Shown piece after piece: positions 5,478 through 7,165 of a stretch of 7,165 bases of DNA. Below the pieces are notes generated by a model. The model made no database searches and was not told where the DNA came from. It saw only the letters and a program-made list of their open reading frames with translations. A program made the position numbers and the translations under genes. Source of the stretch: Sulfurimonas sp. Its GTDB lineage: Bacteria > Campylobacterota > Campylobacteria > Campylobacterales > Sulfurimonadaceae. Within the stretch, counting starts at the first letter, position 1; the number at the start of each line of letters is the position of its first letter. Location of the stretch: assembly GCA_002732645.1 (NCBI GenBank), contig NVRL01000018.1, forward strand, positions 10,989 through 18,153, given 5' to 3'.

Positions 5478-6095
5478 ATGCCCGAAAATACGACACCGCA
5501 CAAAAGAACCGGAACAAAACAAAAGATACTTAAAGTATCAACTACCCTATTCTCTGAGCTTGGATATAAAGGTACAAGCGTTAGAAAAATAGCCAAAGAA
5601 GTGGGAATTAGAGAGAGTGCTATATATAATCACTACAAAAGTAAAGAGGAAATATTTTTAGAAGTTGCAAAGGGTATTTTCAACTCACCCTTCTCTAAAA
5701 ATGAGCCAGATATAAAAGAGTCTGCACTCAAAGGGAAAGCTTTTTTACAGAACTTTACTATGCAGTATAAGCTTCTTACATTTGATAAGAGCAACGAGAA
5801 TATGTTCAGGCTACTCATGATAGAGCTTTTTCAAAACAAAGAGCTTAGAGGACAGTTTATGAGTGAATTTCACGACAAGAATGTAAAGATGCTCTCTGAG
5901 GCATTCTTTATTATGATGCAGAACTCACTTATACGCTCACAAGATCCCATGATGATATCTTATGAATTTTTATCCACCCTATTCTACATGAGGCTTCAAG
6001 TAACACTTATGAGATTTGATAACGATTCTACAACTGCTATTTCTACTCAGTTTGAAAAGCATGTGGAGTTCTTTTGGGAAAGCATCAGAGTGTAA
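5478..6095 (+). CDS. TetR/AcrR-family transcriptional regulator
   Basis: The 205-residue protein has the TetR plan. An N-terminal DNA-binding domain covers about 14-60: helix 1 KQKILKVSTTLFSELGY, then TSVRKIAKEVGIRESAIYNHY as the helix-turn-helix (33-53), then KSKEEIF. A helical C-terminal part (about 70-205) should bind a small ligand and form the dimer; its low conservation hides the ligand. I chose ATG at 5478 because AAAGG (5467-5471) stands 6 nt before it; a TTG at 5472 in the same frame would add two residues but is too close to the ribosome binding site. The gene stands alone: rnpB is divergent upstream and oorC convergent downstream, so no efflux or enzyme partner is adjacent. The operator array in its promoter suggests self-repression. 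Other targets, if any, are outside the window. Confidence 0.9.
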   Translation: MPENTTPHKRTGTKQKILKVSTTLFSELGYKGTSVRKIAKEVGIRESAIYNHYKSKEEIFLEVAKGIFNSPFSKNEPDIKESALKGKAFLQNFTMQYKLLTFDKSNENMFRLLMIELFQNKELRGQFMSEFHDKNVKMLSEAFFIMMQNSLIRSQDPMMISYEFLSTLFYMRLQVTLMRFDNDSTTAISTQFEKHVEFFWESIRV

Positions 6096-6116
6096 TACTA
6101 ATTAATATTACACTCT
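6087..6116. repeat. inverted repeat overlapping the tetR stop codon
   Basis: AGAGTGTAATA (6087-6097) pairs perfectly with TATTACACTCT (6106-6116) around an 8-nt loop, and the tetR stop codon lies inside the left arm. There is no T-run on the plus strand after it, so it is a poor intrinsic terminator by itself. It may protect the 3' end of the tetR message. Confidence 0.6.
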
Positions 6117-6120
6117 AAGT

Positions 6121-6151
6121 TAAAAAAAGACAACCCATTACAGGTTGTCTT
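6121..6151 (-). terminator. intrinsic terminator of the oor operon, possibly bidirectional
   Basis: A 9-bp stem, AAGACAACC (6127-6135) with GGTTGTCTT (6143-6151), closes a 7-nt loop. On the minus strand it is followed directly by a run of T (complement of the seven A at 6122-6128), a classic Rho-independent signal 13 nt beyond the oorC stop. On the plus strand only TTAAAAT follows, so termination of tetR is less certain. Confidence 0.85.
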
Positions 6152-6164
6152 AAAATAGAACTAA

Positions 6165-6719
6165 TTAAGCCATAGCTTCTTTAGCGTATTTCTCACCAAG
6201 CTCGTATGCTACTTTATTAACATCGTGAACTTTAGCAGGTACTTTTGAAAGCATTGTTGCGATTAGAGCATCTTTATCAATGGCATTCATCATTGTATTT
6301 GCAATTGCAAGTGCTACAACAGATTGAGTAATTACATTACCAACCTCTTCCTTAGCAATTGTAATAATTGGAATCTCATGAATATTCCACGTTTTTCTAT
6401 CTTCATCAGTAGGATGCACAAGGTTAGGATCAACAACTATTGTTCCTCCCTTTTGAACACCATTCTTGAATGAATTATAAGAAACATCAGCAACTGAAAG
6501 CATAAAACCAATTTCACCATCATTTGCATATGGATAGTAAATCTCTTCATCATCAAGTTGAATATCAACAACAGTAGGTCCACCACGTACTTGTGATGTA
6601 TATGTTGCAGTTTTTAATCCATGACCACCAGTTTTAATTTTTGCTGCTGCAAAAATCTCACCAGCAAGAAGAACACCTTGTCCACCAACACCTGTAAATC
6701 TCATTAATGTTTTACTCAT
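6165..6719 (-). CDS. oorC: 2-oxoglutarate:acceptor oxidoreductase, gamma subunit
   Basis: The 184-residue protein is the gamma subunit of a 2-oxoacid:ferredoxin/acceptor oxidoreductase, which interconverts 2-oxoglutarate plus CoA and succinyl-CoA plus CO2 with electron transfer. In Campylobacterota the enzyme serves the TCA cycle, and in autotrophs the reductive cycle. Family motifs are visible: the glycine-rich FTGVGGQGVLLAGE near 8-21, SQVRGGP at 42-48, and a mid-protein VVDP turn. Its length agrees with known OorC (about 185). ATG at 6719 has AGGAGA 5-6 nt upstream, and only 9 nt separate it from the oorB stop. The beta-then-gamma order fits oorDABC rather than the pyruvate enzyme, whose gamma gene comes first in this group. 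The substrate is inferred from order and similarity. Confidence 0.9.
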   Translation of the reverse strand: MSKTLMRFTGVGGQGVLLAGEIFAAAKIKTGGHGLKTATYTSQVRGGPTVVDIQLDDEEIYYPYANDGEIGFMLSVADVSYNSFKNGVQKGGTIVVDPNLVHPTDEDRKTWNIHEIPIITIAKEEVGNVITQSVVALAIANTMMNAIDKDALIATMLSKVPAKVHDVNKVAYELGEKYAKEAMA

Positions 6720-6728
6720 CGTGTCTCC

Positions 6729-7165
6729 TTATATTTTTTTAGCGAAGTCATCTTGAGTGATTTTCTTTCTTTCACCCTGATGTACTTTTTGAATCTCAGC
6801 ATACATGTCACAATACTCATCAGCTTCTAGGTCTTGTTTTAAGATACCAGTAGGAAGTATGTTTAGTTGCTCTTGCGGAGTCATTGCATCGTATTTCTTC
6901 TTAGGAGTAGTAATACTATCAATCCACTCTAGATTTTCCATGGCAGAAACCATTTTATTTTTTCTACCAAGGTTAATATGACAGTTAGAAAGTACTTCGG
7001 CCATTGAGAAACCTTTGTGCTCAATTGCTTTGATAAGCATTTTTTCTAACTTTTTAGGATCTAGCATACTTTCACGAGCAACAAAAGAAGCTCCTGCAGC
7101 TATAGCAAGCTCACATGTATCAAAAGTTGGATCAATATTACCAGCCTTTTGAGAAACTGTCCACA
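6729..7165 (-). CDS. oorB: 2-oxoglutarate:acceptor oxidoreductase, beta subunit, C-terminal part (5' truncated by window)
   Basis: The frame is open from the window edge (first full codon 7163-7161) to TAA at 6731-6729, giving 144 residues. OorB binds thiamine diphosphate and works with the alpha subunit in the 2-oxoglutarate oxidoreductase complex. The visible portion starts within the GNIDPTFDTCELAIAAGA stretch and continues with SFVARESMLDPKKLEKML and SNCHINLGRKNK, which I recognise as typical of epsilonproteobacterial OorB. The thiamine-binding GDGD-type motif lies upstream of the window. The methionine at 7067 is internal, since conserved sequence runs through it. The stop is 9 nt before oorC, whose ribosome binding site overlaps it, so the two genes are one transcript ending at 6121-6151. 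Confidence 0.9.
   Translation of the reverse strand, partial: WTVSQKAGNIDPTFDTCELAIAAGASFVARESMLDPKKLEKMLIKAIEHKGFSMAEVLSNCHINLGRKNKMVSAMENLEWIDSITTPKKKYDAMTPQEQLNILPTGILKQDLEADEYCDMYAEIQKVHQGERKKITQDDFAKKI

Noticed and set aside
5633..5818. A 61-codon open frame on the minus strand inside the tetR gene
   Set aside because: It lies wholly antisense to a clear TetR protein and has no ribosome binding site or family pattern.

Overview
The window reads as chromosome of a Campylobacterota (epsilonproteobacterial) species, most like the Sulfurimonas group. This is inferred from the AT-rich sequence, the oorB-oorC order of the 2-oxoglutarate:acceptor oxidoreductase operon, the GatB tail, a membrane-bound Cache/HAMP/GGDEF sensor, and perfect TATAAT -10 boxes with poor -35 boxes. 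No database search was possible.

Layout, left to right. The 3' part of gatB (+) is followed by a Cache-HAMP-GGDEF diguanylate cyclase (+). A minus-strand block follows: tRNA-Glu(UUC), a response regulator whose output is a ribbon-helix-helix DNA-binding domain, a 70-residue acidic protein of unknown function, and a secreted glucosaminidase-type peptidoglycan hydrolase whose stop codon overlaps the start of the 70-residue gene (ATGA). A gene-poor stretch of about 365 bp (4515-4879) ends in a degraded C-terminal piece of a tyrosine recombinase (+). This piece stops 18 bp short of the 3' end of rnpB, the RNase P RNA (-), which was found by its conserved blocks and closing helix. A TetR-family regulator (+) lies beyond rnpB. 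Last come oorC and the 3' part of oorB (-), which end at a clear intrinsic terminator between the convergent tetR and oorC.

How the parts work together. gatB, tRNA-Glu, rnpB and oorBC are housekeeping genes for translation, RNA processing and the (often reductive) TCA cycle. Between them sit signalling genes: a cyclic-di-GMP synthase with a changed inhibitory site, an orphan REC-RHH regulator, and a TetR regulator.

The most striking non-coding structure is in the 174 bp between rnpB and tetR. Four copies of a 12-bp palindrome (consensus KAACANNYGTTC) are centred exactly 32 bp apart, and two of them bracket the tetR -10 box. They look like a helically phased operator array for the TetR protein. 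Other points of interest are the recombinase remnant next to rnpB and the REC-RHH fusion. No CRISPR array, insertion sequence or complete mobile element was seen.
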